Positions 17,707-25,463 of a DNA stretch of 64,000 nt are shown one piece after another. Position 1 is the stretch's first letter. Every line of letters starts with the position of its first letter. Below the pieces are notes generated by a model. The model was not told where the DNA came from and searched no databases. It saw only the letters and a program-made list of their open reading frames with translations. The position numbers and the translations under genes were made by a program. Source of the DNA: Lachnospiraceae bacterium (lineage in GTDB: Bacteria; Bacillota; Clostridia; Lachnospirales; Lachnospiraceae); assembly GCA_900766915.1 (NCBI GenBank), contig CAAFXE010000057.1:30513-94512 (forward strand), given 5' to 3'.

Positions 17707-18076
17707 TTTTGTCCTCGTTTCCATCGGCCATTGCCTGTTCATAATACCAGCATTTGAACTTTAGCATGGCAAGTGTTTTTTCAAGAGCATTGATTTCCTC
17801 TTCAACGGCTGCTTTGCGGCGTTCAAAAAGTTCTTTTCTGTTTGCATAGGTTGAGCTTCCTTCCGAAACCCATTTGAAAAACTGTTTTATATCCTTAATT
17901 TCCAGTCCGGATTTTTTCAGGCATTCTATGACCCGGATCGCTTCAAGATCAGTATCGCTGAATTGTCTGATATTTCCTTTACGTTCCAGATCAGGAAAAA
18001 GTCCTTCTTTATCATAGTATCTTAAGGTTGAAATGGGGAGATGAAACATCCCTGCTACCTGTCCTATTGTGTACAT
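17636..18076 (-). CDS. MerR-family transcriptional regulator
   Basis: A 146-residue MerR protein. The N-terminal winged helix is MYTIGQVAGMFHLPISTLRYYDKEG, seen as YTIGQVAGMFHLP and STLRYYDKEGLFP. A dimerisation coiled coil (about residues 85-115) and a short C-terminal tail follow. Only one Cys (in LKFKCWYYEQ) is near the effector region, so it is not a typical metal or redox sensor; it resembles the group that controls hydrolase and oxidoreductase genes. It is divergent from a damaged hydrolase gene, and the shared intergenic region contains a MerR-type promoter with a 19-base spacer and a perfect operator palindrome. It is therefore probably still an active DNA-binder whose main target has decayed. 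Confidence 0.9.
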   Translation of the reverse strand: MYTIGQVAGMFHLPISTLRYYDKEGLFPDLERKGNIRQFSDTDLEAIRVIECLKKSGLEIKDIKQFFKWVSEGSSTYANRKELFERRKAAVEEEINALEKTLAMLKFKCWYYEQAMADGNEDKINEMMPDKFPPDIQELYDRAHAD

Positions 18077-18108
18077 AAATCTATCCTTTCAAAAATAAAA
18101 ATTGAGTA

Positions 18109-18139
18109 TTGACCTAAAGTCAGGTTTAGGTACTACAAT
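18109..18139 (+). promoter_or_regulatory. MerR-type promoter and operator
   Basis: TTGACC (18109-18114) and TACAAT (18134-18139) are separated by 19 bases, the over-long spacer typical of MerR-activated promoters. Between the boxes lies ACCTAAA (18112-18118) and its exact reverse complement TTTAGGT (18125-18131). It points at the hydrolase remnant. Confidence 0.85.
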
Positions 18140-18202
18140 AGAGTCATTATAAGGCAATTTGCTTTTGTTTACAAGACTATAAGAAAAATGGAGGCATTTT
18201 TT

Positions 18203-18654
18203 ATGATGAAAACAGAAGAACTGAAACTGGTATCAGAGTGGGATAAAACGTTTCCAAAGAGCGAAAAGGTGGAACACAAAAAAGTTACATTTATCAATAA
18301 GTATGGTATTACTTTAGCAGCAGATATGTATTTACCAAAGGAAGATGCTATCATGCAAGAAGTCTTAATTCCAATGATGGATGGAACAGCATTGGATGTC
18401 AGTCTTTTATGAATCAGCCGATTTTAAAATACAGCAATGAAATAAGAAGTGCAGTACTGATCATGCATGGGGAAAAGGCGCATAGCTTCTATTTTGGAAA
18501 GGATGCGTATGATGCCATGGTTCAGGACAGTAAATACACGGAAAACAAGGAACTGTTAGTCATTCCAGGAGCAGTCCATACAGACCTTTATGATAATCCG
18601 GATGTCATTCCATTTGACAAGATGGATGAGTTTTTCAGGCAGAATATGCAGTAG
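18203..18654 (+). pseudogene. Alpha/beta hydrolase (dienelactone-hydrolase-like) remnant
   Basis: Two reading frames hold the two ends of one protein. The first, 18203-18412, has the family N-terminus (VTFINKYGITLAADMYLP) and then runs out into unrelated residues. The second, 18409-18654 in another frame, has the family C-terminus: NQPILKYSNEIRSAVLIMHG, then GEKAHS, GAVHTDLYDNPDVIPFDK with the catalytic His. The middle of the protein, including the nucleophile elbow, is missing (an intact relative would be about 200 residues longer), and the frames are shifted. It is the expected target of the divergent MerR regulator. A decayed gene is the best reading. Confidence 0.82.
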
Positions 18655-18684
18655 AAAGAAAAAGAAACCTATTTAGCGGATAAC

Positions 18685-18710
18685 ATATCCGGAAAGTACT
18701 GAATAGTTAC
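18685..18710. repeat. Diverged 26-base unit of the interspersed hairpin family
   Basis: The reverse complement begins GTAACTATTCAGTAC and matches the end unit of the larger elements at 45971 and 60390 at about 21 of 26 positions. It lies just after the hydrolase remnant. Confidence 0.6.
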
Positions 18711-18774
18711 AATTTACTTTCTATTTGAAAAATGCTATGATGTAACAAATATTTTTCAAAAGAGAGGAATTAGG

Positions 18775-19707
18775 ATGATTATTCAAGTACTTTCAACGGT
18801 ATTGCCCGTAGTGACCATGATCGTGTTGGGCATGATATGCAGAAAATATAATTTTGTCAGCAAAAGCTGTATAGATGGCTTAAAACGTCTTGTAGTTAAT
18901 ATTATGTTGCCAACGGCAGTGTTTCACAGTCTGGCCACAACAGTATTTACACTGCAGATGTTTCTGAATGTGGGCGTGATGTTTGCAGTACTCTGCATTA
19001 CCTTCGCTCTTGGCTTTGTGATGCACCCACTGGTGGATAAACCGTACAACCGTTACCTTCCCTTTGCAGTCAGTGTGTATGAGGGAGGTATGATTGGTTA
19101 TTCCCTCTATACCGGTCTGGTGGGGGCGGAAAATCTGTCCGTGATTGCAGTCATCGATATTGCAGGTCTTTTATTTACCTTCAGCATCATGAGCAACGTG
19201 CTGATTCTGATCGAGGACGGAAAAAAGGTCAGCGTGGGAGAGATTATTAAGAATGCTTTCAAAGCACCTGCTTTTCTGGCGGTTGTCTTTGGTATCATTG
19301 TTGGTCTTAGCGGTCTGATGAATCAGTTTCTTGCTACAACCGCAGGAACCGTATGGATCAATGTGAAGAATATGCTGACCGTTGCCATGTCACCGATGAT
19401 CTTGCTGGTTGTAGGCTATGAGGCCAAGCTCAGTAAAAAGCTGATTGGTCCATGTTTAAAGACAATTCTCATTCGTGCCGTCATGCAGGCAGTATTTGCA
19501 GTCGGAGTCATTGCATTGCTCCGTGCGATTGCCGGACCGAATCGTCTGCTTGAGATTGCGATCATCGTTTACATGTCACTGCCGGGCTCGATGAGCATTC
19601 AGACCTTCCTCAAGGACGAGGATGCGGGAAATTACATTGCAAGCAGCAATTCCCTGTACCTGATCGTGACGATTGCAGTTTATGCGGTACTGGCTGGAGT
19701 GGTATAA
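18775..19707 (+). CDS. AEC-family transporter (auxin efflux carrier/malate permease type)
   Basis: A 310-residue membrane protein with about ten hydrophobic segments in the two five-helix halves typical of the AEC family. Seen: the N-terminal VVTMIVLGMICRKYNF and LKRLVVNIMLPTAVF (the conserved N-x-x-LP kink of helix 2). The second half starts near residue 160, with AFLAVVFGIIVGLSG and SPMILLVVGYEAK, and ends with IVYMSLPGSMSIQTF. Members move malate, other organic acids or auxin-like compounds. The substrate is unknown here. A GAGAGGAATTAGG ribosome site precedes the ATG. It stands alone between the hydrolase remnant and the CarD-like operon. Confidence 0.88.
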   Translation: MIIQVLSTVLPVVTMIVLGMICRKYNFVSKSCIDGLKRLVVNIMLPTAVFHSLATTVFTLQMFLNVGVMFAVLCITFALGFVMHPLVDKPYNRYLPFAVSVYEGGMIGYSLYTGLVGAENLSVIAVIDIAGLLFTFSIMSNVLILIEDGKKVSVGEIIKNAFKAPAFLAVVFGIIVGLSGLMNQFLATTAGTVWINVKNMLTVAMSPMILLVVGYEAKLSKKLIGPCLKTILIRAVMQAVFAVGVIALLRAIAGPNRLLEIAIIVYMSLPGSMSIQTFLKDEDAGNYIASSNSLYLIVTIAVYAVLAGVV

Positions 19708-19812
19708 AAGAGTAGCCATTCCCCAAAGGAGAAAAAAGCAGTGCATTTAATGAAAGCCGGTTTTGGTAAATTTATATAAATAGCCTGGGAATATATTTGT
19801 GCATGATTGCTT

Positions 19813-19841
19813 TTGAAAAAAATCAGAAAAAGTCATATAAT
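19813..19841 (+). promoter_or_regulatory. Sigma-A promoter of the CarD-like gene
   Basis: TTGAAA (19813-19818), 17-base spacer, TATAAT (19836-19841). Transcription would begin only a few bases before the leader hairpin at 19854. Confidence 0.8.
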
Positions 19842-19853
19842 TTTATTACAACG

Positions 19854-19900
19854 AGCAGCATATTTGCGTAAGACCAGTTGCGCATATGCTGCTATTTTTA
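19854..19900 (+). promoter_or_regulatory. Hairpin leader before the CarD-like gene
   Basis: AGCAGCATAT (19854-19863) pairs with ATATGCTGCT (19884-19893), extended by GCG/CGC inside, and is followed by ATTTTTATG. The loop side contains GCGTAAGACCAG. A closely similar arrangement lies before the next gene (20433-20487). It could be a weak terminator used as an attenuator. Confidence 0.6.
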
Positions 19901-19921
19901 TGGAAGCGAGGAGAAAGCTTT

Positions 19922-20431
19922 ATGCATAAATATGAAATTGGGGACTACGTCAGCAAACCTGTAACCGGTGTGTGTAAAGTAGAGGATATTTTGTATTTAG
20001 ATATGGCTGGAGCGAAAAAAGATCAATTATATTATCTTTTGATACCAATCGATCGAAGGCAGGAAAAAATCTATGTTCCGGTTGCAACTGCAGAAACAAA
20101 TTTAAGATTATGCCTGACATCGCAAGAGGCATGGAAGCTCATTGAGAAAATTCCCAAGATTCAGGCTATCTGGGTTGAGAACGAAAAAATGCGGGAACAA
20201 AAATATAAGGAAACAATCAAAATGAACAACCCGGAGGCATTGGTTTCTCTAATCAAGATGACCTATCTACGCAATAAAACCCGATTGGAACAGGGGAAAA
20301 AAGGTACTTCCTCAGATGAATATTATTTTCATATTGCAGAGAATCTTTTGTATACGGAGCTTGGATTGGCACTGAAAAAGCCAAAACAGGAAGTCTGCCA
20401 ATTAATCATTGATCATATAAAGAAAAAGTAA
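19922..20431 (+). CDS. CarD/CdnL/TRCF-domain transcriptional regulator
   Basis: A 169-residue CarD-type protein. The N-terminal RNA polymerase-interaction domain is visible as YEIGDYVSKPVTGVCKVEDI, a beta-rich Tudor-like module with YYLLIPIDRRQEKIYVPVA. A helical C-terminal region follows (about residues 75-169). Such proteins bind RNA polymerase beta and stabilise open promoter complexes. This one lies in an operon with a MATE exporter and a kinase-like protein, so it may be a local regulator rather than the global CarD. The ATG at 19922 has a GAGGAGA site; an in-frame TTG/ATG 36 bases upstream lies inside the leader hairpin tail and is rejected. Confidence 0.85.
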   Translation: MHKYEIGDYVSKPVTGVCKVEDILYLDMAGAKKDQLYYLLIPIDRRQEKIYVPVATAETNLRLCLTSQEAWKLIEKIPKIQAIWVENEKMREQKYKETIKMNNPEALVSLIKMTYLRNKTRLEQGKKGTSSDEYYFHIAENLLYTELGLALKKPKQEVCQLIIDHIKKK

Positions 20432-20432
20432 A

Positions 20433-20487
20433 AGCGTGTAGCCCTTGGCGTAAATCCAGCAATCGTCAGGTTATGCGCTATTTTTAT
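20433..20487 (+). promoter_or_regulatory. Hairpin leader before the MATE gene
   Basis: AGCGTGTAGCC (20433-20443) pairs along its full length, with G-U pairs, to GGTTATGCGCT (20469-20479), followed by ATTTTTATG. The loop contains GCGTAAATCCAG. It shares loop motif and tail with the leader at 19854, which suggests a common regulatory signal. Confidence 0.55.
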
Positions 20488-20509
20488 GTAAAGGAAAGGT
20501 GAAAAAACT

Positions 20510-21928
20510 ATGGAACATTCAAATCAATTTCTTGGAACTGAAAGTACAGGAAAACTTATGAGAAAATATGCGATTCCCTGCATCATTTCTCTTCTGGTCG
20601 GAGCACTTTATAACATTGTTGACCAGATTTTTATTGCCAATGCAAGTTATCTTGGCTCTTATGGTAATGCCGCCAATACAGTAGTTTTTCCATTGACTGT
20701 GGTAGCACTTGCGATTGCTGTCATGATTGGAGATGGCTGCTGTGCCTTTGTCAGCATCAGCCTTGGAAAAAAAGAAACTCACACTGCAAAACAAAGTGTT
20801 GGAAATTCCGTTGTTATGACTGTCTCCAGCGGAGTATTGCTGGCAGTGATTTATCTGATTTTTGCAGATCAGATCATTTCGATGTTTGGAGGAACGGTCA
20901 ATCCGGAGACATTCCATCATTCCAGGGAATATTTCTTTTATATTTCTTTGGGAATTCCTTTTTATATGTTTGGACAGGCAATGAATCCCATCATACGTGC
21001 AGATAGAAACCCGAAGTTTGCAATGATTTCTACACTTGCCGGAGCTTTGATCAATATCATTCTTGACCCTGTTTTCATATTTGTATTTCGGTGGGGAATG
21101 ATGGGAGCAGCAGTTGCAACCATTATCGGTCAGATCGTAACAGCAGTTCTGGCAATCTGGTATCTGAATCATATGAACATTATTAAACCGGAAAAGGGAG
21201 ATTATCGTTTAACAGCTGTTATCTGTAAAAAGACCTTGCTGCTTGGGGTTACAAGCTTCCTGTCTCAGATCAGTCTGGTAGCTGCCATGGCAGCCATCAA
21301 CAATATGATCCGCAAATATGGAGCTCTCGATCCGGTATTTGGACAGGAACAGTATGCACAGATTCCTATGGCAGTGGTGGGTATTGTCATGAAATTCTTC
21401 CAGATTGTCATTTCTATTGTAGTTGGTATGGCAGCAGGATGTATTCCGATTGTAGGATATAATATGGGAGCCGGAAAAAAACTTCGTGTGAAAGAACTGT
21501 TTACGAAACTGCTTACCGCAGAGGCAGCAGTTGGTCTTGTGGCGTTGATTTTAGTAGAGTTTTTCCCGAAGCAGCTTATCAATATTTTTGGTGCAGCCAA
21601 TGAGAGTATATACTATACAGAATTTGCAATCAAAGCATTTCGGATTTATCTGTGCATGATGATTTTTGCCTGTGTGAACAAGGCATGTTTTATTTTCTTA
21701 CAGGCCATGGGAAAGGCTGCTGCTTCCACGATGCTGTCCATGATTCGAGAGGTTGTTTTTGGCGTGGGATTTGCATTACTTCTTCCGTTTTTCTGGGGTC
21801 TGGACGGTGTTTTGTATTCCATGCCGGTATCTGATTTGCTGACGTTTTTTGTAGCAATATTTTTAATTATTTTCACATACAAAGAGCTAAAAAGTAATTG
21901 TTCAGAAGCCGTATCTGGAAGGTACTGA
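20510..21928 (+). CDS. MATE-family efflux transporter
   Basis: A 472-residue polytopic transporter with twelve predicted membrane segments in two MatE halves. Visible: MRKYAIPCIISLLVGALYNIVDQIFIA at the N-terminus (shown in part as KYAIPCIISLLVGALYNIVD), the conserved GDGCCAFVSISLG, QAMNPIIRADRNPKFAM and the second-half AAGCIPIVGYNMGAG. These exporters use sodium or proton gradients to remove cationic drugs. The last five codons (from the Ser-Gly-Arg-Tyr region to the stop) are contributed by a 26-base repeat unit at 21911-21936, so the C-terminus has been altered by the repeat. It follows the CarD-like gene and precedes a cytidylate-kinase-like gene in one operon. Confidence 0.92.
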   Translation: MEHSNQFLGTESTGKLMRKYAIPCIISLLVGALYNIVDQIFIANASYLGSYGNAANTVVFPLTVVALAIAVMIGDGCCAFVSISLGKKETHTAKQSVGNSVVMTVSSGVLLAVIYLIFADQIISMFGGTVNPETFHHSREYFFYISLGIPFYMFGQAMNPIIRADRNPKFAMISTLAGALINIILDPVFIFVFRWGMMGAAVATIIGQIVTAVLAIWYLNHMNIIKPEKGDYRLTAVICKKTLLLGVTSFLSQISLVAAMAAINNMIRKYGALDPVFGQEQYAQIPMAVVGIVMKFFQIVISIVVGMAAGCIPIVGYNMGAGKKLRVKELFTKLLTAEAAVGLVALILVEFFPKQLINIFGAANESIYYTEFAIKAFRIYLCMMIFACVNKACFIFLQAMGKAAASTMLSMIREVVFGVGFALLLPFFWGLDGVLYSMPVSDLLTFFVAIFLIIFTYKELKSNCSEAVSGRY

Positions 21929-21936
21929 ACAGATAC
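21911..21936. repeat. 26-base palindromic repeat unit overlapping the MATE stop codon
   Basis: GTATCTG and CAGATAC bracket a 12-base centre. The 26 bases are identical to the end of the element at 60365-60390 and, in reverse complement, to 45971-45996. It covers the last MATE codons and the stop. Confidence 0.85.
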
Positions 21937-21957
21937 ACTGAAAGGAGAAAGTGAATC

Positions 21958-22536
21958 ATGAAAAACAGAGTTATTACAATCAGCCGTGAATTTGGCAGTG
22001 GTGGCCGCACGATCGGTAAAAAAGTCGCAGAAAAATTAGGGATTCCCTGCTATGATGCCCAACTGCTTCATGAAATTGCAAAGGAAAGCGGCTTTGACGA
22101 AAATTATATCAAAGATGCCGGAGAGTATGCACCGGGAGGGTATATTTCTAACGCTTTTTCAAATCGAATGTTTGGGCCGACCAATGCAGATTATCTTTGG
22201 GACATCCAGTATAATCTTATTTCTGAACTGGCAGAGAAAGGTTCCTGCGTGATTGTGGGTCGCTGCGCAGACTATATTCTCAGGGATAAAGCGGATTGTC
22301 TGAAGGTATTTATTCATGCGGATTTGGAGTTTCGTGCCAAACGAATTGCTGAGGTTTACGGTGAATGCGAAATTTCTTCGGAACAGCATCTCAGAGAAAA
22401 AGATAAACGACGGGCAGCTTATCACCGTTTTTACACAGATATGCAATGGGGACATGCTCAAAATTATCATGTTACATTAGATAGTGGTGTGCTTGGTATG
22501 GAAAATTGCGTGAATATCATCACACAATTATATTAA
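21958..22536 (+). CDS. Cytidylate kinase-like protein
   Basis: A 192-residue P-loop protein of the cytidylate_kin2 (CK-like) family. The nucleotide-binding motif is SREFGSGGRTIGKK near the N-terminus. Downstream are the family's IVGRCADYILR and the lid-like REKDKRRAAYHRFYT, which carries arginines. It is distinct from the true Cmk that acts in nucleotide metabolism, and the substrate of this group is not established. Related genes are often found near MATE exporters in Clostridia, as here, where the start follows the MATE stop by 29 bases. It has a clear GGAGA ribosome site. Confidence 0.85.
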   Translation: MKNRVITISREFGSGGRTIGKKVAEKLGIPCYDAQLLHEIAKESGFDENYIKDAGEYAPGGYISNAFSNRMFGPTNADYLWDIQYNLISELAEKGSCVIVGRCADYILRDKADCLKVFIHADLEFRAKRIAEVYGECEISSEQHLREKDKRRAAYHRFYTDMQWGHAQNYHVTLDSGVLGMENCVNIITQLY

Positions 22537-22588
22537 TAGAAAGAAAAATGCGGTCGAGCCATTGAAGTAAGCTTAGAATAATAATTAT

Positions 22589-22612
22589 GAAAGAGGGACT
22601 CTTACGAGTCCC
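22589..22612 (-). terminator. Terminator-like hairpin after the patatin gene
   Basis: GGGACTC (22595-22601) and GAGTCCC (22606-22612) with a four-base loop. Read on the minus strand it is followed by CTTTC, so it most likely ends the patatin transcript. It could also slow plus-strand transcription from the kinase-like gene. Confidence 0.6.
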
Positions 22613-22629
22613 CTTCAGATTACATGGCA

Positions 22630-23487
22630 TTACATCTGTAGAAACTTCTTCATCTCCGGAATTCGTGGCAAAACGGTTTCTCTTCCGAGTTCATAGATTT
22701 CTCTTAGTTTTTCAGGATTCTTTTCAATTTTTCCGATTTGTAGTTTTTCTTTGGGGCGGATCACAAATAAATTTCCTTCTTTTTCTCTTTGAGAAATATA
22801 GGAAAGTGTCTGATTGTACATTAGATGGCGGTTTTCCATAGTCTCTATAAGCTTGGGATAGTTTTTGTATTTGATACGGATCAGGGGCATCAGGCTGTTT
22901 TTCTTTTTCATGTAATTTTCGGGCTGAGTAAGTACAACAATGTTTCTATTGTAGCCTGAAGCTTCAAAATATTTTACCGGAATAGAGTCTGCCATTCCGC
23001 CGTCAAGAAGCTTTCTACCGTCTATTTCCACGATTCTTGATACCAGTGGCATAGAGGCAGAGGCGCGGATCCAGTCAAAACCGTGATCCTCCATACCCTG
23101 ATAGTTGTGATATACGGCTTCGCCTGTTTCAATGTCTGTACATACCACATAAAAATCCATGGGATTATTCTCATAAGCTTCAAAATCAAAAACATCGTAT
23201 TTTAAGGGAACTTCTCCATAAGCAAAGTCTGTATTATAAATATTTCCTGTTTTTATGAGGCTGCCAATACCGGAAAAGCGCCTGTCACGGCAATGTTTTG
23301 TGTTGTAACGAAGGACTCTGCCGATTTGTCCGGACTTATAATTACATCCAAAAGCGGCACCGGCGGATACACCGATGGCACCGTCAAATGTGATTTCGTT
23401 TTCCATCATTACATCAATCACTCCGGCAGTGAACATGCCCCGCATGGCACCGCCTTCTAATATCAAACCTTTTTTCACAAAATACAC
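22630..23487 (-). CDS. Patatin-like phospholipase (YjjU-like)
   Basis: A 285-residue patatin-family serine hydrolase, expected to release fatty acids from lipids. The glycine-rich oxyanion loop is EGGAMRGMFTAG, the nucleophile is in GVSAGA (GxSxG), and the dyad aspartate is in LLDGGMADSIP. There is no signal peptide, so it should be cytoplasmic or membrane-peripheral. It is downstream of the YgjP-like metallopeptidase by 21 bases on the minus strand; the two are probably one operon. The true lipid substrate is unknown. Confidence 0.9.
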   Translation of the reverse strand: MYFVKKGLILEGGAMRGMFTAGVIDVMMENEITFDGAIGVSAGAAFGCNYKSGQIGRVLRYNTKHCRDRRFSGIGSLIKTGNIYNTDFAYGEVPLKYDVFDFEAYENNPMDFYVVCTDIETGEAVYHNYQGMEDHGFDWIRASASMPLVSRIVEIDGRKLLDGGMADSIPVKYFEASGYNRNIVVLTQPENYMKKKNSLMPLIRIKYKNYPKLIETMENRHLMYNQTLSYISQREKEGNLFVIRPKEKLQIGKIEKNPEKLREIYELGRETVLPRIPEMKKFLQM

Positions 23488-23508
23488 TTCCTTTGATAAA
23501 TTTCTTTG

Positions 23509-24060
23509 TTATATCATTCTGGCCATGATTTCCGTGCCATGTTCTTTTAACCAGGCTTTTCTTTCTTTGTAATCCGGAAGTATTTTCTCCACTTCCTTCC
23601 AAAATCTGTCGGAATGATTCATTTCTTTTCTATGGCATAATTCGTGGACGACTACATAGTCCTGTATTTCCGGAGGTGTCAGCATCAAAAGACAATTAAA
23701 ATTGAGATTTCCTTTGGAAGAGCAGCTTCCCCAGCGGGTTCGCTGGTTCCTGATGGTAATTCCTCCGTAAGATACTCCTATTCTTGCAGCAAAATATGCT
23801 GTTCTTTCAGGAAGTACCTCCATGGCTTTTTGGGCTAAAGCATGGATTTCATCCATGGAAAGCCTGGGTTGTTGATGATTTAGGTCTTTTCTCTGCCTTA
23901 CTTTTGCAAGAGTCTTTTCCAGCCATTCGGCTTTGCTTTGGACAAATCGTTCAATTTCTGACTGAGGCATTTTCAGTGGAGCACGTACAATGATCCGACC
24001 CTCGCGGGTCACCTCCAGGGTCATGGTTTTTCGATTACTTTTTATGATTTCAATATTCAT
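23509..24060 (-). CDS. YgjP-like zinc metallopeptidase (M48-type)
   Basis: A 183-residue protein of the YgjP/SprT-like group. The zinc site is VVHELCHRKEMNHSDRFW, showing HExxH with the third ligand His in NHSDRFW. The RTRWGSCSS segment before it is a hallmark of the family, as is the N-terminal beta-sheet that starts IEIIKSNRKTMTLEV. Function is not established; related proteins are annotated as M48-family metal-dependent hydrolases. It has no membrane segment. It heads a two-gene minus-strand operon with the patatin gene. The upstream intergenic region (24061-24347) separates it from ychF, transcribed the other way. Confidence 0.88.
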   Translation of the reverse strand: MNIEIIKSNRKTMTLEVTREGRIIVRAPLKMPQSEIERFVQSKAEWLEKTLAKVRQRKDLNHQQPRLSMDEIHALAQKAMEVLPERTAYFAARIGVSYGGITIRNQRTRWGSCSSKGNLNFNCLLMLTPPEIQDYVVVHELCHRKEMNHSDRFWKEVEKILPDYKERKAWLKEHGTEIMARMI

Positions 24061-24221
24061 GAATGCCTGTATTCTCCTTGAACGTGATTTTACAGCCTGA
24101 ATTCCTGTGGAATCATGGCTGTTTAACAGTTACAAGTATATACATGATCGTGGGGAAAGTAAATAATTGGAAGAAGCATTTTCGTGGATGTTCAGTTCTA
24201 TAATTACAGCACAAGAAAAAA

Positions 24222-24250
24222 TAGACATTTGAGCCTAAATGTAGTAAGAT
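24222..24250 (+). promoter_or_regulatory. Candidate promoter of ychF
   Basis: TAGACA (24222-24227), 17-base spacer, TAAGAT (24245-24250). A hairpin AAATCCCC/GGGGATTT (24305-24312 with 24321-24328) follows and abuts the AAGGAGG ribosome site of ychF, so it may affect initiation. Confidence 0.5.
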
Positions 24251-24347
24251 AAATAAACTGCATTAGGCACTTGTTATGCCTGATCAAAGAAACATCAAAT
24301 GAAAAAATCCCCGAAAATCAGGGGATTTTAAGGAGGAAATAGAAAAT

Positions 24348-25445
24348 ATGAAACTAGGTATCGTAGGCCTTCCAAACGTAGGCAAAAGTACATTGTTCAA
24401 TTCATTGACAAAAGCAGGCGCAGAATCGGCAAACTATCCGTTCTGTACTATTGATCCTAACGTAGGTATCGTGGCAGTTCCTGATAAACGTTTAAAATTA
24501 CTGGGAGATTTTTATAACTCTAAAAAGGTAACTCCGGCAGTCATCGAATTCGTAGATATTGCAGGACTTGTAAAGGGTGCTTCCAAAGGAGAAGGTCTTG
24601 GAAACCAGTTCCTGGCCAATATCCGTGAAGTGGATGCCATCGTACATGTAGTACGTTGCTTTGAAGATGCAAATGTCATCCATGTGGATGGCAGCATCAA
24701 TCCCCTGCGTGACATTGAAACCATCGAACTGGAACTGATTTTTTCTGACCTTGAAATTCTGGAACGCCGTATTGCAAAGACTACCAAGGTTGCAAGAAAT
24801 GATAAGACCGCAGCGAAAGAATTAGAATTCCAGGAAAAGATCAAGGCACATCTGGAGGATAATAAGCCGGCAAAAACCATGGAGCTGGAAAACGAAGATG
24901 AAGAAAACTGGATGAGCGAGTACAATCTTCTGACTTGGAAACCGGTCATCTATGCAGCAAATGTAGCAGAAGATGATCTGGCAGATGATGCACAGAGCAA
25001 TGAAAATGTACAGAAGGTGCGTGCGTTGGCGGCAGAGGAGAACAGTGAAGTATTTGTAATCTGTGCTCAGATCGAGCAGGAAATTGCTGAGCTGGATGAT
25101 GAAGAAAAGGCAGAATTTTTAGAAGACTTAGGCCTTTCAGAATCCGGTCTGGAAAAGCTCATTGCAGCAAGCTATCATATTTTAGGACTCCAGAGCTACT
25201 TAACAGCCGGAGAAGATGAGACCCGTGCATGGACCATCCCAATCGGATGCAAGGCACCACAGGCGGCAGGTAAGATCCACTCCGATTTTGAACGCGGATT
25301 TATCAAGGCTGAGGTCGTAAATTATCAGGATCTTTTAGATTGCGGTTCCTACGCAGGTGCAAGAGACAAAGGTCTTGTACGTATTGAAGGTAAGGAGTAT
25401 GTTGTGAAAGACGGAGACGTTATTTTGTTCCGTTTCAACGTGTAG
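24348..25445 (+). CDS. ychF: Redox-regulated ATPase/GTPase YchF (Obg-like)
   Basis: A 365-residue YchF protein, a conserved P-loop ATPase that associates with ribosomes and is linked to stress control. Motifs: Walker [10 protein letters not shown] at residues about 7-15, switch [15 protein letters not shown]3 [18 protein letters not shown], and a coiled-coil arm around residues 130-190. The YchF-type nucleotide specificity loop and a C-terminal TGS domain ([11 protein letters not shown] and after, with [12 protein letters not shown]) follow. Length is normal. It has a strong AAGGAGG site. lgt follows after 18 bases, and the two may be co-transcribed. Confidence 0.96.
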   Translation: MKLGIVGLPNVGKSTLFNSLTKAGAESANYPFCTIDPNVGIVAVPDKRLKLLGDFYNSKKVTPAVIEFVDIAGLVKGASKGEGLGNQFLANIREVDAIVHVVRCFEDANVIHVDGSINPLRDIETIELELIFSDLEILERRIAKTTKVARNDKTAAKELEFQEKIKAHLEDNKPAKTMELENEDEENWMSEYNLLTWKPVIYAANVAEDDLADDAQSNENVQKVRALAAEENSEVFVICAQIEQEIAELDDEEKAEFLEDLGLSESGLEKLIAASYHILGLQSYLTAGEDETRAWTIPIGCKAPQAAGKIHSDFERGFIKAEVVNYQDLLDCGSYAGARDKGLVRIEGKEYVVKDGDVILFRFNV

Positions 25446-25463
25446 TCTTTCGGGGATTATATT

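Noticed and set aside
20519..21172. Minus-strand frame of 217 codons opposite the first MATE gene
   Set aside because: Low-complexity His/Asn/Lys-rich shadow of the MATE gene with no ribosome site.
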